A program made the position numbers and the translations under genes. Below, one piece after another: positions 21,422-22,323 of a DNA stretch of 22,323 nt. The number at the start of each line of letters is the position of its first letter. Position 1 is the stretch's first letter. Origin of the DNA: Pseudonocardiales bacterium (lineage in GTDB: Bacteria > Actinomycetota > Actinomycetes > Mycobacteriales > Pseudonocardiaceae); contig JAODNG010000073.1 in the NCBI GenBank assembly GCA_025465385.1, forward strand, positions 1 to 22,323, read 5' to 3'. The notes below the pieces were generated by a model that was given only the letters and a program-made list of their open reading frames with translations, did not search any database and had not been told where the DNA came from.

Positions 21422-22162
21422 GTGAGCAGCCTGCCGGTGTTCTTCGCCGAGCAGCTGCCTTGCGAGGGCGGCGAGACGACGCTGGACGGACCCGAGGGAA
21501 GGCACGCCGCGACTGTGCGACGGTTGCGCGCCGGCGAGGGTCTGGTACTCACCGACGGCTGTGGAGAGTTGGCCGTGTGTGAAGTGCTCGATGCGGGTCG
21601 CGATCGGCTGCAACTCAAGGCGCTGCGCCGGGAGAGTGAGCCCGCTCCAGACTTGCGGGTCACGCTGGCCCAGGCGCTGGTCAAGGGTCCGCGTGGGGAG
21701 CTGGCGGTGGAGCTCGCCACTGAAGCGGGGGTGGACGCGGTACTGCCTTGGCGAGCTGACCGCTGCGTGGCCCGCTGGGACGATGGGCCGCGCGGAGCCA
21801 ACGCGCTGTCCCGCTGGCGGCAGGCCGCTAGGGAGGCGGCCAAACAGTCCCGCCGGGGATGGTTCCCCGAGGTGGCCGAGCCAGTGGGCACCACCGTGCT
21901 CGGGCAGCGCTGCGCTGCCGCCGCGGGTTGCCTGGTGTTGCACGAGAGTGCCGCTGAACCGCTGTCCATGGTGGCGTTGCCCGCCGCGGGAGAACTACTG
22001 CTAGTGGTCGGACCTGAGGGCGGCATCACCGACGTCGAACTGGCCACGCTCGCGGCGGCAGGCGGTCAGCCGGTTCGGCTCGGCCGCGGTGTATTGCGTT
22101 CTTCGAGTGCCGGAGCAGTCGCTCTGGGTGCAATTAGCGCCCTGTCTCGGCGCTGGAGCTAG
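21422..22162 (+). CDS. rsmE: 16S rRNA (uracil(1498)-N3)-methyltransferase
   Basis: RsmE methylates U1498 in helix 44 of 16S rRNA using SAM. The 246-residue protein has an N-terminal PUA-like domain (LPVFFAEQL … GRHAATVRRLRAGEGLVLTDG) and a SPOUT methyltransferase domain. That domain includes QALVKGPRGELAVELATEAGV, SRRGWFPEV, the SAM-pocket GPEGG (197–201) and the knot segment LGRGVLRSSSAGAVAL. The knot normally reads LG-x-R-[IV]-LR-[TS]-x-[TS]-A; here Gly222 replaces the Arg before V-L-R, a mild deviation. GTG at 21422 has GGAG five bases upstream and starts nine bases after the dnaJ stop, so it is co-transcribed. Confidence 0.94.
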   Translation: MSSLPVFFAEQLPCEGGETTLDGPEGRHAATVRRLRAGEGLVLTDGCGELAVCEVLDAGRDRLQLKALRRESEPAPDLRVTLAQALVKGPRGELAVELATEAGVDAVLPWRADRCVARWDDGPRGANALSRWRQAAREAAKQSRRGWFPEVAEPVGTTVLGQRCAAAAGCLVLHESAAEPLSMVALPAAGELLLVVGPEGGITDVELATLAAAGGQPVRLGRGVLRSSSAGAVALGAISALSRRWS

Positions 22163-22323
22163 GTCATTCAGGTGATAAATAGTGAGGTAGACCCGCGAAA
22201 GGCTAACATTTAGTACGCAAGCCACCTGATTGAGGAATTAGTTCGGCCTCACAGGCAAGCCCACACAGAGGCTCCGCCGGGCACCTCCCCCCTCGGTCCG
22301 GCGGCGCTGCGTCGCGGCGGGAC
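22163..22323 (+). other. AT-richer intergenic 3' margin
   Basis: No gene seen. The first 90 bases are clearly richer in A/T than the rest of the window. They hold a 7-bp inverted repeat TCAGGTG (22168–22174) / CACCTGA (22223–22229) and a TAACAT -10-like hexamer (about 22204–22209). They also hold two weak matches to iron-box sequences (AGGCTAAC near 22200; TTAGTTCGGCCTCAC from 22238). It probably carries the promoter of the next gene off the window. Confidence 0.4.

Noticed and set aside
20326..22047. 573-codon minus-strand frame opposite dnaJ and rsmE
   Set aside because: Ser/Pro/Arg-rich mirror of well-supported genes; no domain.

Overview
The window is about two-thirds G+C or more, its genes are densely packed, many use GTG starts, and many neighbouring genes overlap by 4 nt. 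Together with the gene content this points to an actinomycete. From memory (no search was run), the order comEC–holA–rpsT … lepA … nirA/cysH/sirohydrochlorin chelatase … hemW … Rv2375-like … hrcA–dnaJ–rsmE follows the Mycobacterium tuberculosis Rv2414c–Rv2372c stretch. Extra genes are inserted (thrC, cynS, an RNase/barstar pair, cysCDN). A member of Pseudonocardiales or Mycobacteriales is the best guess.

Layout. 1–5.4 kb: 3' part of the DNA-uptake channel gene comEC (+), an unrecognised Ala/Pro/Ser-rich protein (-), threonine synthase thrC (-) behind a structured-looking 5' leader, the clamp-loader delta subunit holA (+), and rpsT for ribosomal protein S20 (-). 5.4–9.3 kb: a VOC-fold protein (+) and cyanase cynS (-) meeting tail to tail, elongation factor 4 lepA (+), and an MDR/quinone-oxidoreductase-type dehydrogenase (-). 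9.3–10.4 kb: a three-gene overlapping unit (+) of a small membrane protein, a secreted guanyl-specific RNase Sa homologue and a barstar-type inhibitor, followed by a 13-bp direct repeat. 10.4–17.4 kb (-): an assimilatory sulfate-reduction operon read right to left: cysteine-type leader peptide, nirA, a 54-residue zinc-ribbon protein, cysH, cysC, cysD, cysN, a CbiX/SirB-type chelatase and a LiuC-like crotonase. Almost every junction from nirA to the chelatase is a 1- or 4-nt stop/start overlap. 17.4–22.3 kb: hemW (+), an Rv2375-like protein (-), then hrcA–dnaJ–rsmE (+) and an AT-richer 3' margin that probably holds the promoter of the next gene.

How the genes work together. CysD/CysN make APS. 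CysH carries the cysteines of the iron-sulfur APS-reductase class and would reduce APS to sulfite. NirA reduces sulfite to sulfide with siroheme, whose iron the chelatase can insert. CysC diverts APS to PAPS, presumably for sulfotransferases. HrcA, DnaJ and RsmE form a heat-shock/ribosome group.

Most interesting non-genic signals: (1) the thrC leader, with an 8-bp outer helix, an inner hairpin and a 7-nt segment complementary to the bases just before the start codon; (2) a short ORF ahead of nirA encoding RRHVDYVRVSSALCR, followed by a strong hairpin and a perfect 6-1-6 palindrome. No tRNA, rRNA, CRISPR array or intact insertion sequence was seen. No gene-free stretch exceeds 300 bases, except 1751–2449 if the hypothetical gene there is not real.
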